Of a DNA stretch of 40,411 nt, positions 1 to 10,498 are shown piece after piece. The position numbers were made by a program, and so were the translations under genes. The stretch comes from Bacillota bacterium (GTDB lineage: Bacteria > Bacillota > Sulfobacillia > JAJYWN01 > JAJZPE01), in contig DASXUT010000020.1 in the NCBI GenBank assembly GCA_036504675.1, positions 1 through 40,411 of the forward strand, in the 5' to 3' direction. A model generated the notes under the pieces. It searched no databases, had not been told where the DNA came from, and was given only the letters and a program-made list of their open reading frames with translations. Within the stretch, counting starts at the first letter, position 1. Each line of letters begins with the position of its first letter.

Positions 1-1
1 G

Positions 2-1747
<1,746 letters not shown>

Positions 1748-1792
1748 GCGACAGCCCAACGCCCCCAACGACAGAACGAGGTGATGATTCCG

Positions 1793-2909
1793 GTGCCTTA
1801 CGAAGACATTGACCGCATGCTGGCCGAGAGCGGCCGGAAGATCGAAGAATTGAGGGATTCACTTTGATCTCCCGGACAAAGAGAAACAGATAGGCGAGCT
1901 CGAGACCCAGGCCGGGCAGCCCAACTTCTGGAGCGATCAGGAATCGGCCCAGAAAGTGGTGGCCAGGCTCAGCCGCCTCCGGGAGCACGTGGACAGAGTC
2001 CACGGTCTGGCCAAGCGGCATGAGGACCTGGCGATCCTGGCCGAGCTGGGCCGGGAGGAGCAGGACGCGGCCATCGAGGCCGACCTGCAGAAGGACGCCG
2101 AGGCCCTCCGCGAGGCGGTCAATCGGGCCGAGGTGGCCACCCTGCTGAGTGGCAAGTACGCCGCCAACGACGCCATCGTCTCCCTCCACGCCGGGGCCGG
2201 CGGAACCGAGTCGCAGGACTGGGTGGAGATGCTCCTCCGGATGTACACCCGCTGGGCCGAGCGCCACGGGTACGACGTGAAGATCGTCGACATCCTCCCC
2301 GGCGAAGAGGCCGGGATCAAGAGCGTCACCTTCGTCGTCTCGGGCGACAACGCCTATGGCTACCTGCGGGCCGAGAAAGGCGTCCACCGCCTGGTGCGGA
2401 TCTCGCCCTTCGACTCGTCCGGCCGGCGCCACACCTCCTTCGCCTCCCTCGACGCCATCCCGGAGATCGAGGACGACGGGGACATCGAGATCCGGCCCGA
2501 AGACCTGAAGGTCGACACCTTCCGCTCGGGCGGCAAGGGCGGGCAGAACGTCAACAAGGTCGAGACAGCCGTCCGCATCACCCATCTCCCGAGCGGGTTC
2601 ATCGTCGCCTGCCAGACCGAGCGTTCACAGCTCTCCAACAAGGAGACCGCCCTCCGGATGCTCCGCTCCAAGCTCGTCGAGGCGAAGGAGGAGCAGCAGG
2701 CCAAGGAACTGGCCTCGATCCGCGGGGTGCAGACCGAGATCGCCTGGGGGAACCAGATCCGTTCCTACGTGTTCCAGCCCTACACGCTGGTCAAGGACCA
2801 CCGGACGGCGGTCGAGATCGGCAACGTGCAGGCGGTCATGGATGGGGGGATCGACCCCTTCATCTACGCCTACCTTCAGAAGACGACCAAGGCTGGTTCA
2901 CCGGCCTAG
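1793..2909 (+). CDS. prfB: Peptide chain release factor 2, with programmed +1 frameshift
   Basis: RF2 recognises UAA and UGA stop codons and triggers peptide release. The first 24 codons (1793–1864) end in CTT TGA. Reading continues in the +1 frame from GAT at 1866 to the stop at 2907–2909, giving about 371 residues. The joined N-terminus reads EELRDSL-DLPDKEKQIGELE, normal for RF2. The body has the RF2 tripeptide SPF (in RISPFDSSGRRHTSFAS), which reads the stop codon, and GGQ (SGGKGGQNVNK), which catalyses hydrolysis. The GTG at 1793 is chosen because GAGGTGA at 1778–1784 lies 8 bases before it; an in-frame ATG at 1784 overlaps that site. Low RF2 should favour frameshifting and so raise RF2 synthesis, the known autoregulation. 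A caller that ignores the shift would start the gene at about 1956 and lose the N-terminus. Confidence 0.95.
1862..1868 (+). promoter_or_regulatory. RF2 programmed frameshift site (CTT TGA T)
   Basis: The slippery CTT followed by in-frame TGA is the standard prfB recoding site. Peptidyl-tRNA-Leu slips from CUU to UUU and GAT becomes the next codon. A purine-rich GAGGG lies at 1852–1856, five bases before CTT. The classical stimulatory Shine–Dalgarno-like element is three bases before CTT, so the spacing here looks slightly long. The base after TGA is T, where E. coli has C. Confidence 0.9.
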
Positions 2910-2984
2910 CCTATCGGTCCTGGACCATTCGAGACGGCCCTGATGAGATCGCCCCGACGAGGATGGAGCGGGAGGTGCCTTCCC

Positions 2985-3689
2985 ATGAGAAGGATCATTG
3001 TCCTCACGGTGGTCTTCTTTCTCGCCCTGGCCCTCGTGACCGAATTGGTCCTGCCCTCGGTCATCGCCCGGGGGGTGGCCGGCGGGCTGCGCTCGGCCCT
3101 CGGTCCGGGTGACTTCAAGGTACAGCTCAAGGCCTACCCGTCCCTGAAGATGCTGACCGGAAGGTTCGACCAGATCACCATCGAGAGCACCAACGTCCAA
3201 TCGGCCGGACTGGTCATCGACCAGCTGACGGCGACCATTTCCCAGGTCCAGGTGAACCTGCGCGACTTCCTGGCCAAGAAGATCACCGTCAATCGCGGTT
3301 CCAGCGTGGATGTGAAGCTGACGATCAGCGAGAAGAACCTCAAGCAGTACGTGATGGCCGACGTCAAGGGGGTCAAGGACCCGCGTCTGGTGATCGAACC
3401 CGGCAAGGTGGTCGCCGGCGGCTATCTGACCTTTGGCGGCAAGGACTACTTCGTCGTCAGCGAGGGCCGCTTCGTCGTCAAGGACGGGGGCAAGATCGGG
3501 CTCGAGTTGTTCAAGCTCGCCATCGACGACCAGGAACTCCCGGCCGGCCTGATCAGCAAGGTGATGCAGCTCATCGGCGGCCCGGACCTGTTCATCGACA
3601 TGTACAAGTTCCCCATCCCGCTCGAGGCCAAAGAGGTCCAGATGAACCAGGGCAACCTGGTCATCGTCGCCCGCGGCATCGGTCGCTAG
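2985..3689 (+). CDS. DUF2993 / LmeA-like secreted or membrane-anchored lipid-binding protein
   Basis: The 234-residue protein begins with MRR and a hydrophobic stretch (residues about 4–20), a signal peptide or anchor. It is followed by a beta-rich region with the pattern of the DUF2993/LmeA family: the LKAYPSLKMLTGRFDQITIES segment, later LVIEPGKVVAGG, and a C-terminal PLEAKEVQMNQGNLVIVARG. In mycobacteria LmeA is a periplasmic phospholipid-binding protein needed for lipoglycan maturation. In Bacillota the family has no settled role, so only envelope lipid binding is inferred. ATG at 2985 is chosen because GGAGGTG at 2971–2977 is seven bases upstream; an ATG at 2943 in the same frame has no such site. 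It stands alone between prfB and a small secreted protein. Confidence 0.75.
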   Translation: MRRIIVLTVVFFLALALVTELVLPSVIARGVAGGLRSALGPGDFKVQLKAYPSLKMLTGRFDQITIESTNVQSAGLVIDQLTATISQVQVNLRDFLAKKITVNRGSSVDVKLTISEKNLKQYVMADVKGVKDPRLVIEPGKVVAGGYLTFGGKDYFVVSEGRFVVKDGGKIGLELFKLAIDDQELPAGLISKVMQLIGGPDLFIDMYKFPIPLEAKEVQMNQGNLVIVARGIGR

Positions 3690-3748
3690 CTCGGGGGCCT
3701 GGGCGGGCCCGCGGTGCGCCCATCATCCGATAGTGAGGAGAGAGCGCC

Positions 3749-4183
3749 TTGATCCAAAGTCGCGTCAGACCTGTCGCCCTGACCCTCCTGGCCGTGGCCC
3801 TCGCCGTGACCCTGCTCTTCGGGGGCTTCGCCCTTGGCCGCCGAGCCCAGGCTCAGGGCGTCGGAGCCCAGCCCGGGACGGCCGATGACCCGGTGGTCAC
3901 CAAGAGCTACGTCGATCAGTTCGTCGGGCTGCAGGTGGTGAGCGTGCCGGCGGGGCAGCAACTCATCGCCGACGCCGGAGCGGAGATCATCCTCCGGGCC
4001 GGGAAGGCCACGGCCATCGCCACTTCCGGCGGGGTGGCCGACCTCACCGCCGGCAAGGACCTGAAGCTCGGCGAGGCCATCGTGGCCAACCACCTCCTCC
4101 TCATCCCGCGGTCGGACGGCCGCGGCCTCAAGGCCGTGAACGACCTGGTCCTGATGGTCCGGGGGACGTTCGTGATCAAGTAA
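3749..4183 (+). CDS. Conserved small secreted protein of unknown function
   Basis: The 144-residue protein starts at TTG (GGAGAG at 3737–3742). It has a classic signal peptide: basic N-terminus, hydrophobic core at residues about 9–28, and an AQA-like cleavage region near residue 35. The mature part contains DDPVVTKSYVDQFVGLQVV and ends LLIPRSDGRGLKAVNDLVLMVRGTFVIK. I recall similar short proteins as conserved hypotheticals in clostridial genomes, but I know of no assigned function. The compact beta-strand-rich mature domain and signal peptide suggest an exported structural or wall-associated protein. A strong terminator follows, so it probably ends its transcription unit. Confidence 0.7.
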   Translation: MIQSRVRPVALTLLAVALAVTLLFGGFALGRRAQAQGVGAQPGTADDPVVTKSYVDQFVGLQVVSVPAGQQLIADAGAEIILRAGKATAIATSGGVADLTAGKDLKLGEAIVANHLLLIPRSDGRGLKAVNDLVLMVRGTFVIK

Positions 4184-4220
4184 GGCGCAAGAAGTAAAGC
4201 GGCGGGTCAAGCCGTGAGTC

Positions 4221-4256
4221 AAGCGGCGGGCACAACGAGGCCCGCCGCTTTATTTG
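4221..4256 (+). terminator. Rho-independent terminator
   Basis: A perfect 11-bp stem (AAGCGGCGGGC at 4221–4231 with GCCCGCCGCTT at 4240–4250) has an 8-base loop and is followed by TATTTGT. It closes the unit ending with the small secreted protein and insulates the envelope operon that starts at 4397. Confidence 0.85.
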
Positions 4257-4396
4257 TCTACCGCGCACCCGCCCCGCGGGCCCGGCCCGAGGCCCGCGCG
4301 TCCCGCCCGGCGACCAAGCTCCACAGCCATGCCCGAAAGGGTTTTCCCAGCGGGTGGTAGAATAGGAGGAAGGACCTGACGCCGGAGGCTCACCAA

Positions 4397-6427
4397 ATGC
4401 CCTCTAACTGGCTTTCCAAACGCTTCTCCGCCATCCTGCTGGCCGTCGCCGTGGCTGCGTCGATAATCGCCTCAGGGGTTGCCGTCTACCGGCGCCAGGC
4501 GGCTGTTTCTTGGTCCCCCTCGGTCGACCTGGCCGTCGACTACGACGAGGTCCTGCGCTCGGCCAACGCCCTCAACTTCGACCCGGTCGGCCTGCTCAAG
4601 GAACTGCGGGCGGCCGGGTTGACGTCGCTCATCATCCACGAGCGGACCCTTCAGGAGGTCAAGGACTATGGCGAAGCCGGGGTCCTGGACGGCTCGGAGC
4701 TGGCCAACCAGGCCTTGGTCGGCCGAGGCGACGGCCTCTACGAAGCCCTCAAGGCGAGCGGCCTCCATGACCCGTGGTCGACCTACGTCATCACCCCCCA
4801 GCCGGGCCTGGCCGAGAGCGTGCAGGCCGCCGTGGCCCGGCGTCTCGGGCAGGCGCGAACCGGCTGGTTCCAGTTCGGCGAGGCCCGCGTGGTCATCATC
4901 AAGGGGGTCACCCGTGAGGAGGGTCCCTCCGACCCGAGGACCGGGCGGGCCACGGTGAGCCTGACCACCCTCGCCGGCTACTGGCCGACCGACTTCGCTG
5001 CGGCCCGGGTCGCCGGCTTGAGGGTCATCCCCGTCCTGGCCAACGACGGGCGTCCCGGGCCGGTCGGCATCGAGCGGATCATCACCCAGATCGAGACAGC
5101 GGTCAGCGGGCGGCCGGCGACCGTCGTCCTGTTCAATGAAGATGAAGCCCTGGGCTATCCCGGTGGGCTGGCGGCCACCACCGCCCGCCTGAAGAACCTG
5201 GGCTGGGCCGTCGGCGTGGTCCGCGGTCAGCGGCCGGCGGGCCTGGGCGAAATCGTCCACGCGATGGATTACCGCGCCGTCAAGGCGGCCGCCGTCACCC
5301 CCGACGCCCGTCCCGAGGACAACCTCCTGGCCGCCAAGGACCGTGCCTACCGCCTCCTGATCATTTCGCCCTTCATGTACCCGAGCGCCGACGCGCCGAC
5401 CATGCGCCGTCTGGCCGCCGACTTCACCGCCTCCCTCCGCGACGGGCTCGCCCGCTCGGGCCTCAGCCCCGGGGCGGCCGCCCCCATCCATCCCTTTGCC
5501 CTGCCCCGCGGTCCGGCCTTCCTGATCGGCTGGGGCGTCCTCGCGGCGGCCTGGGCCGTCTTCGAGGAGCTGATCCATGGGGCTGCTCGCCTCCGGTGGC
5601 CGTGGCTGATCGCGAGCGGGCTGGCGGCCGGGGCGGCGACCTACGCCGGACTGCCGGCCCTGTGGCTCGAACTCCTGGCCCTGGTGGCGGCCGTAGTCTA
5701 CTCGGCCTGGGGCGTCCTGATCTTGCTCCGGGCCATCCTTGAACGGCGGTTCCGACCCGGCTTCGGCAGCGCCCTGGGCCAAGCGACGACGATCACCGCC
5801 CTGTCGATCGCCGGCGGGACGGTCGTCACCGCCCTCCTGGCTTCCCCGGCCTACATTCTCGAACTGTCCCTCTTCCGCGGGGTGAAGTTCGCCTTCGTCC
5901 TTCCTCTCCTCTTGGTGGCCCTGGCCTTCTTGGCCGAGACGGCCGGCGAAGGGCGAGCCATCCAACGGGCCGTCGAGGCCGTCGAGCACCCGCTGTCCTT
6001 CGGCGATGCCCTCTGGCTGGGTCTGGCCGGCCTGTTCGGCCTGGTCTACTTGGGGCGGAGCGGCAACTTCCCAGCCCTGCCGGTGACCCGGGCCGAGAGC
6101 CGCCTGCGGGTCCTGCTCGACCGGCTCCTCGAGGCCCGGCCGCGGACCAAGGAGTTCCTAATCGGCCAGCCGGCCACCGTCCTCCTGGGCTTCCGACCGT
6201 GGGCCAACCAGGCCGTCATCCTCGCCCTTTCCCTCCTGGCCGTGGTCGGCCAGGTCTCGGTGGTCAACTCCTTCGCCCATCTGCACACCCCGTATCCCTT
6301 GTCCCTCATCCGCAGTTTGAATGGATTGATCCTGGGCCTCATCACCGGGCTGGTCCTGGCCGCGGCGGTCGGCCTGTTCGTCGGACCCCGGGGGACCGGG
6401 GTCCGCGGAGGGAGTGAGCCCTCTTGA
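4397..6427 (+). CDS. DUF5693-family polytopic membrane protein (copy 1)
   Basis: The 676-residue protein has an N-terminal membrane anchor (residues about 10–28) and an extracytoplasmic region of about 330 residues that starts VDLAVDYDEVLRSANALNFDPVGLLKELRAAGL. A C-terminal half with about eight hydrophobic segments follows (roughly residues 375–670). A signature RPRTKEFLIGQP lies between the late membrane helices. The DUF5693 name is from recognition of the pattern; the biochemical role is unknown. Genes of this type commonly sit beside csaB, as here, which suggests work on S-layer or secondary wall polymer assembly or export. ATG at 4397 has GCCGGAGG eight bases upstream. It overlaps the next gene by four bases (TTGA) and is paralogous to it. 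Confidence 0.75.
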   Translation: MPSNWLSKRFSAILLAVAVAASIIASGVAVYRRQAAVSWSPSVDLAVDYDEVLRSANALNFDPVGLLKELRAAGLTSLIIHERTLQEVKDYGEAGVLDGSELANQALVGRGDGLYEALKASGLHDPWSTYVITPQPGLAESVQAAVARRLGQARTGWFQFGEARVVIIKGVTREEGPSDPRTGRATVSLTTLAGYWPTDFAAARVAGLRVIPVLANDGRPGPVGIERIITQIETAVSGRPATVVLFNEDEALGYPGGLAATTARLKNLGWAVGVVRGQRPAGLGEIVHAMDYRAVKAAAVTPDARPEDNLLAAKDRAYRLLIISPFMYPSADAPTMRRLAADFTASLRDGLARSGLSPGAAAPIHPFALPRGPAFLIGWGVLAAAWAVFEELIHGAARLRWPWLIASGLAAGAATYAGLPALWLELLALVAAVVYSAWGVLILLRAILERRFRPGFGSALGQATTITALSIAGGTVVTALLASPAYILELSLFRGVKFAFVLPLLLVALAFLAETAGEGRAIQRAVEAVEHPLSFGDALWLGLAGLFGLVYLGRSGNFPALPVTRAESRLRVLLDRLLEARPRTKEFLIGQPATVLLGFRPWANQAVILALSLLAVVGQVSVVNSFAHLHTPYPLSLIRSLNGLILGLITGLVLAAAVGLFVGPRGTGVRGGSEPS

Positions 6428-8517
6428 CGTCTACCTCGAAAACCTGGCGGAACCTACGTCTGGCGGCCTCGGCCCTGATCGTCCTCGGCCTTCTGGCCGC
6501 CGGCTACCAGTTGGCCGAAAGGATGGCCGTCGAACGTCAGAACCGCACGGTCGAGTTGATCATGGACTACGACGAGATCCAGAACCTCGCCCGCACCGAG
6601 GGTTACGCGATCGAGCCGCTCCTCGTCGACCTTAGGGCGAGCGGCCTCGGGACCATCGCCATCCCCGAGGACACCATCGAGCGACTGCGCAACGATGGAC
6701 GGTTGGGCTACTGGCCCGGCGGCCAGTTGGCGGCGATGGCTCTGACCGAAGGGCAGGCTGACCCGGTCCTCTCGGAGATGGCCGCGCAAGGGCGATTGCG
6801 CGGGGAATACACCTACGTCCTTTCCTCGGACCCGGCGACCATCGACCGCGTGGCGACCGAGTTGCGCCGTCGCGTCGCTCCCGACGTAACTACCTCAATC
6901 GACCTGGGAGCTGGTCGGACCATGCTCGAAGTGCGCCGGCAAGTGGCGGCGGCGGAAGTGATCGGCCTCGGCCCCCGGTCGGAGGAGTACAAGTACCTTG
7001 CTTCCCTCGGCTTCCGGACCGCCCCCCGCCTGGCCAACTACCCCGGGGCCACTTCTCAGGACATCGAGCGTGAGCTGGCCGCCCTGGCCAAGGACGGCCG
7101 AGCCGGCACGGTCATTTTCGCCGGGAAAGAGGTCCTGGGTTACCCGAACAATCTCGAGGCCACCGCCCGCGGGCTGACCGCGAACCGCCTGACCCTCGGC
7201 CTCATCGAGACCCCGGTCCAGCTGTCCCTGGTCCCGCAGGCCGGCCTGTCCGACCTGACCAAACTGGTGAGCTACCGCGCTGCCCGCGTCTACGCCATCT
7301 CCCGCAAGGAACTGGACAAGATCACCCCCGCCGAGATGCAGGACCGGTGGGTCCGTTCGGCCAAAGAGCGGAACATCCGGGTGATGTACCTGCGGCCGTT
7401 CCTCAAGACCCCCGGGGACCTTCGGAAGATCAACCTCGATCACGTCCGGCTGACCAAAGAGGGTCTGGTCCAGAGCGACTATCGCGTCGGGCCGGCCGCC
7501 GGATTGGCCGAAATCCACGTCCCGCGGTGGGTTGCGGCCCTCATCGTCACCGGCGTCGCCGCCGGCGGTTGGCTGCTCCTCCTCGACATCGTCGCCCTGC
7601 GGGCCCGGACCGGCCTGGCTCTCTTGCTCCTGGCCGTGCTCGGCGCCCTCTTTGCCGACCTCGTCTTCCCCGGGGCCCGCGGCGGCGGGCTCGGGATCCA
7701 GGCCATGGCCCTGGCCAGTGCGCTCATCTTCCCGACCGTCGGGACGGCCTACCCGTTGAAGCGCTGGTCGCGCTATCGTGGTAACCTCCCCCTGACCACG
7801 ACGCTCGGCGTGGCCACCCTGTCGCTGCTCACGGCCACGGCCATTTCTCTGGCCGGCGCCGTCTTCATCGGGGCCCTCCTCGGCGATATCCGCTACCTCC
7901 TCGAATTCGAGTACTTTCGCGGGGTGAAGTTGGTCCATATCGTCCCGATGTTCCTCCTGTCCCTGATCTATCTGGCTTACCACGGCGCCGGGGCGACCCA
8001 GCCACCGAGGCGGCGCCGCCCCGACGTTTCCGGCCCGCCGCGCGACGTCATCGTCGAGGCGGCTCATTTCCTTCGGACCCAGGTCCGGGCCAAGCACGTC
8101 GTCATCCTTCTCCTGGCGGCGGTGGCCGGCTACATCTACATCGGTCGGACCGGCAACACCTCCGGCCTCGCCGTCAGCTCGTTCGAGCTGAACCTCCGCT
8201 CCGGGCTGGAACGCCTTCTGGTGGCCAGGCCGCGGACGAAGGAGTTCCTCATCGGCCACCCGGCCATGATCCTGGCCGCCTGGGCCGCCCTTCGCGGCTA
8301 CCGTCCCTTGGTTTACCTTCTCATCCTGGCCGGGAGCATCGGCCAGGTGTCGGCGGTGAACTCCTTCGAGCACCTGCGGACGCCCTTCGCCCTGTCCCTC
8401 TTCCGTGGAATGAACGGTCTCGTCCTTGGGTACGCCATTGGTGTGGTCGCCCTCTTTGTCATCGACCCCCTGGCCGGCTGGCTCCGAGACCGACTCGGAG
8501 GTGGCCGTGGTGCCTAA
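6424..8517 (+). CDS. DUF5693-family polytopic membrane protein (copy 2)
   Basis: The 697-residue protein is a diverged tandem paralogue of the preceding gene. It has the same architecture: one N-terminal helix (residues about 12–30), an extracytoplasmic domain beginning VELIMDYDEIQNLARTEGY, and a multi-helix C-terminal half. The equivalent signature is RPRTKEFLIGHP, and the tail SAVNSFEHLRTPFALSLFRGMNGLVLGY mirrors SVVNSFAHLHTPYPLSLIRSLNGLILGL of copy 1. The TTG start at 6424 overlaps the upstream stop and has a GGAGGGAG purine tract at about 6408–6414. It overlaps csaB by eight bases, so the two are translationally coupled. The two copies may form a heteromer; that is inference from tandem arrangement and similar topology. 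Confidence 0.75.
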   Translation: MTSTSKTWRNLRLAASALIVLGLLAAGYQLAERMAVERQNRTVELIMDYDEIQNLARTEGYAIEPLLVDLRASGLGTIAIPEDTIERLRNDGRLGYWPGGQLAAMALTEGQADPVLSEMAAQGRLRGEYTYVLSSDPATIDRVATELRRRVAPDVTTSIDLGAGRTMLEVRRQVAAAEVIGLGPRSEEYKYLASLGFRTAPRLANYPGATSQDIERELAALAKDGRAGTVIFAGKEVLGYPNNLEATARGLTANRLTLGLIETPVQLSLVPQAGLSDLTKLVSYRAARVYAISRKELDKITPAEMQDRWVRSAKERNIRVMYLRPFLKTPGDLRKINLDHVRLTKEGLVQSDYRVGPAAGLAEIHVPRWVAALIVTGVAAGGWLLLLDIVALRARTGLALLLLAVLGALFADLVFPGARGGGLGIQAMALASALIFPTVGTAYPLKRWSRYRGNLPLTTTLGVATLSLLTATAISLAGAVFIGALLGDIRYLLEFEYFRGVKLVHIVPMFLLSLIYLAYHGAGATQPPRRRRPDVSGPPRDVIVEAAHFLRTQVRAKHVVILLLAAVAGYIYIGRTGNTSGLAVSSFELNLRSGLERLLVARPRTKEFLIGHPAMILAAWAALRGYRPLVYLLILAGSIGQVSAVNSFEHLRTPFALSLFRGMNGLVLGYAIGVVALFVIDPLAGWLRDRLGGGRGA

Positions 8518-9628
8518 AGTGGTGATCTCGGGGTACTACGGCTTCGGCAACGCCGGCGACGAGGCCATGCTGACGGCCATCATCGGGGCCCTTCGGCGGC
8601 ACGGGGACTACGAGTTCGTGGTCCTTTCCGGCGACCCCGAAAGGTCCGCTTCCGAGCACGGCGTCCGCGGTGTCGGCCGGACCGACCTGCCAGCCATTTA
8701 CCGCGAATTGAGGGGGGCCGAGGCCCTGATCAGCGGCGGCGGCAGCCTCTTGCAGGACGTCACCAGCCAGTTCACCGTGCCTTACTATCTGGGCCTGATC
8801 TACTTGGCCAAAGCCCTCGGCCGGAAGGTCGTCGTCTACGGGCAGGGGATCGGCCCTCTCTACTCGACCGGCGCCCGCTGGCTGACCCGGACCATCCTCA
8901 ACCGGTGCGACCTGATTACCGTCCGTGACGACGCCTCCGCCAATGAGCTGGACCGCCTCGGGGTGAAAAGGCCGCCCATCCACGTCACCGCCGACCCCGT
9001 CCTGAGCTTGGCCCGGTCCGGCGCCAGGGACGGACAGATGATCCTGCGGGAGGCCCAGGCCCCGGCCGATGGGCCGCTGATCGGCCTGTCCCCCAGGGAG
9101 TGGCTGGGTCGCGCCGACTACAAGGCCGTCTTGGCCAAGGCCGCCGATCACCTGGCCGAGCAGACCGGGGCCAAGATCGTTCTCATCCCCATGCAGCACC
9201 CCGAGGATTGGCGGGTCTGCCGGCAGATCCGGGAGCAGATGCGTCGCCCGGCGGCGGTCCTCGAGCGGCATTACGGCGTGGAAGAGCTCCTGGCCGTCTA
9301 CTCCCGCCTCGACCTCGTCATCGGGATGCGGCTTCACGCCTTGATCTTCGCCGCCCTGGCCGGGACGCCGATGGTCGGTCTGAGTTATGATCCCAAGGTT
9401 GATGCCTTCCTCCGGACGCTCGGGCAGGAGCCGGTGGGGACCACTGAGGACCTGCGACTGAGTGAGGTCATCAGCCGTCTGGATCGCGCCTGGGCCGACC
9501 GGGTGGCGTCCGGCGAGGAGATCCGTGAACGCTTGCGGGGACTCCGCGAACGGGCCGAGGACAGCGCGGTGTTGACCTCCCGGGTGATCATCGGACGCGC
9601 GTCGTCCGGAGGTGTCCGAGATGACTGA
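8510..9628 (+). CDS. csaB: Polysaccharide pyruvyl transferase CsaB
   Basis: CsaB transfers a ketal-linked pyruvyl group from phosphoenolpyruvate to the secondary cell wall polymer, creating the ligand recognised by SLH domains of S-layer proteins. The 372-residue protein starts MPKVVISGYYGFGNAGDEAML, the conserved family N-terminus. It continues with SGGGSLLQD and VVYGQGIGPL, and near the C-terminus IGMRLHALIFAALAGTPMVGLSYDPKV, typical of the pyruvyltransferase superfamily. The GTG at 8510 fits GGAGGTG at 8497–8503; a GTG at 8507 is too close to that site. It overlaps the DUF5693 gene by eight bases and the next transferase by eight bases, indicating one operon for wall-polymer assembly and S-layer anchoring. 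Confidence 0.93.
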   Translation: MPKVVISGYYGFGNAGDEAMLTAIIGALRRHGDYEFVVLSGDPERSASEHGVRGVGRTDLPAIYRELRGAEALISGGGSLLQDVTSQFTVPYYLGLIYLAKALGRKVVVYGQGIGPLYSTGARWLTRTILNRCDLITVRDDASANELDRLGVKRPPIHVTADPVLSLARSGARDGQMILREAQAPADGPLIGLSPREWLGRADYKAVLAKAADHLAEQTGAKIVLIPMQHPEDWRVCRQIREQMRRPAAVLERHYGVEELLAVYSRLDLVIGMRLHALIFAALAGTPMVGLSYDPKVDAFLRTLGQEPVGTTEDLRLSEVISRLDRAWADRVASGEEIRERLRGLRERAEDSAVLTSRVIIGRASSGGVRDD

Positions 9629-10442
9629 GGGGCGGGACAAGGCCCGCGACCGGGTGGATATCCTCGGCGTCTTCATCGACCGGGTCGACCTCGATGGGGC
9701 GGCCGCCCTGGTCCGCGGGATGGTCGAGGAACACCGGGCGGCCCGTGACGTGGCCGGGTGCGACGCCGCCGGGCGCGAACCCGGGGGCCGGATGATCGTC
9801 ACCCCGAACGCCGAGGTCATCTATTCCGCTCGGCAAGATCCAGCCCTGGCCCATATCCTGAACCGGGCCGACCTGGCCGTGGCCGACGGTTCAGGGGTCG
9901 TCCTGGCCTCGCGGATCCTGGGTCGGCCGCTGCCCGAGCGGGTGGCCGGTTATGACTTGTTGCTAAAGCTGTTCACGACCGGCGCCGAGGCCGGCTGGCG
10001 GGTCTTCCTCTTCGGTACCTATCCGGAGACCGTCGCCGAAGCGGCCCGCCGCCTACCCGGCGACTATCCCGGCCTGATCGTGGCCGGCTTTCACGACGGA
10101 TACTTCGGGCCGGCCGACGAAGCCGGGATCATCGAGCAGATCAGGGGCAGCCGGGCCGACCTGCTGGTGACCGCCCTGGGCGCGCCGAAGCAAGAACGAT
10201 GGTTGGCCGCCCACCTGGGCGAGACCGGGGTGGGGGTGGGGATCGGCGTCGGCGGGTCCCTTGACGTCCTGGCCGGGAGGGCTCGCCGGGCGCCCCCGAC
10301 CTTCCGACGGCTTCACGTCGAGTGGCTCTATCGCTTGGTCCGCGAACCCAAGCGGGCCCGTCGAATTCTCGGCTCCCTGCCGCGCTTCGCCTGGGCCGTG
10401 CTGGCCGAACGCGGCCGGCCGCGATCGCCCGCGCGCCCCTGA
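9621..10442 (+). CDS. WecG/TagA/CpsF-family glycosyltransferase
   Basis: Family members such as TagA/TarA add N-acetylmannosamine to lipid-linked GlcNAc, an early step of wall teichoic acid or secondary polymer synthesis at the cytoplasmic membrane face. The 273-residue protein has the family features: VDILGVFIDRVDLDGAA near the start, VTPNAEVIYSARQDP (the conserved acceptor-binding segment), LADGSG-like AVADGSGVV, then LFGTYPETVAEAARRL, LVTALGAPKQERW, GVGGSLDVLAGRARRAP, and the C-terminal HVEWLYRLVREPKRARR. ATG at 9621 is six bases after GGAGGTG (9608–9614) and overlaps the csaB stop. The exact sugar is inferred only from the family. With csaB upstream it probably builds the pyruvylated polymer. 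Confidence 0.88.
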   Translation: MTEGRDKARDRVDILGVFIDRVDLDGAAALVRGMVEEHRAARDVAGCDAAGREPGGRMIVTPNAEVIYSARQDPALAHILNRADLAVADGSGVVLASRILGRPLPERVAGYDLLLKLFTTGAEAGWRVFLFGTYPETVAEAARRLPGDYPGLIVAGFHDGYFGPADEAGIIEQIRGSRADLLVTALGAPKQERWLAAHLGETGVGVGIGVGGSLDVLAGRARRAPPTFRRLHVEWLYRLVREPKRARRILGSLPRFAWAVLAERGRPRSPARP

Positions 10443-10498
10443 TGACCAGCAAAGGCCAATCGCAAGGGGCCCATCGTCTCCAGTAAGGGAGGTCGCCT

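Noticed and set aside
4358-4363. TAGAAT as a -10 box for the DUF5693–csaB operon
   Set aside because: No acceptable -35 hexamer lies 16–18 bases upstream; left out as unsupported.
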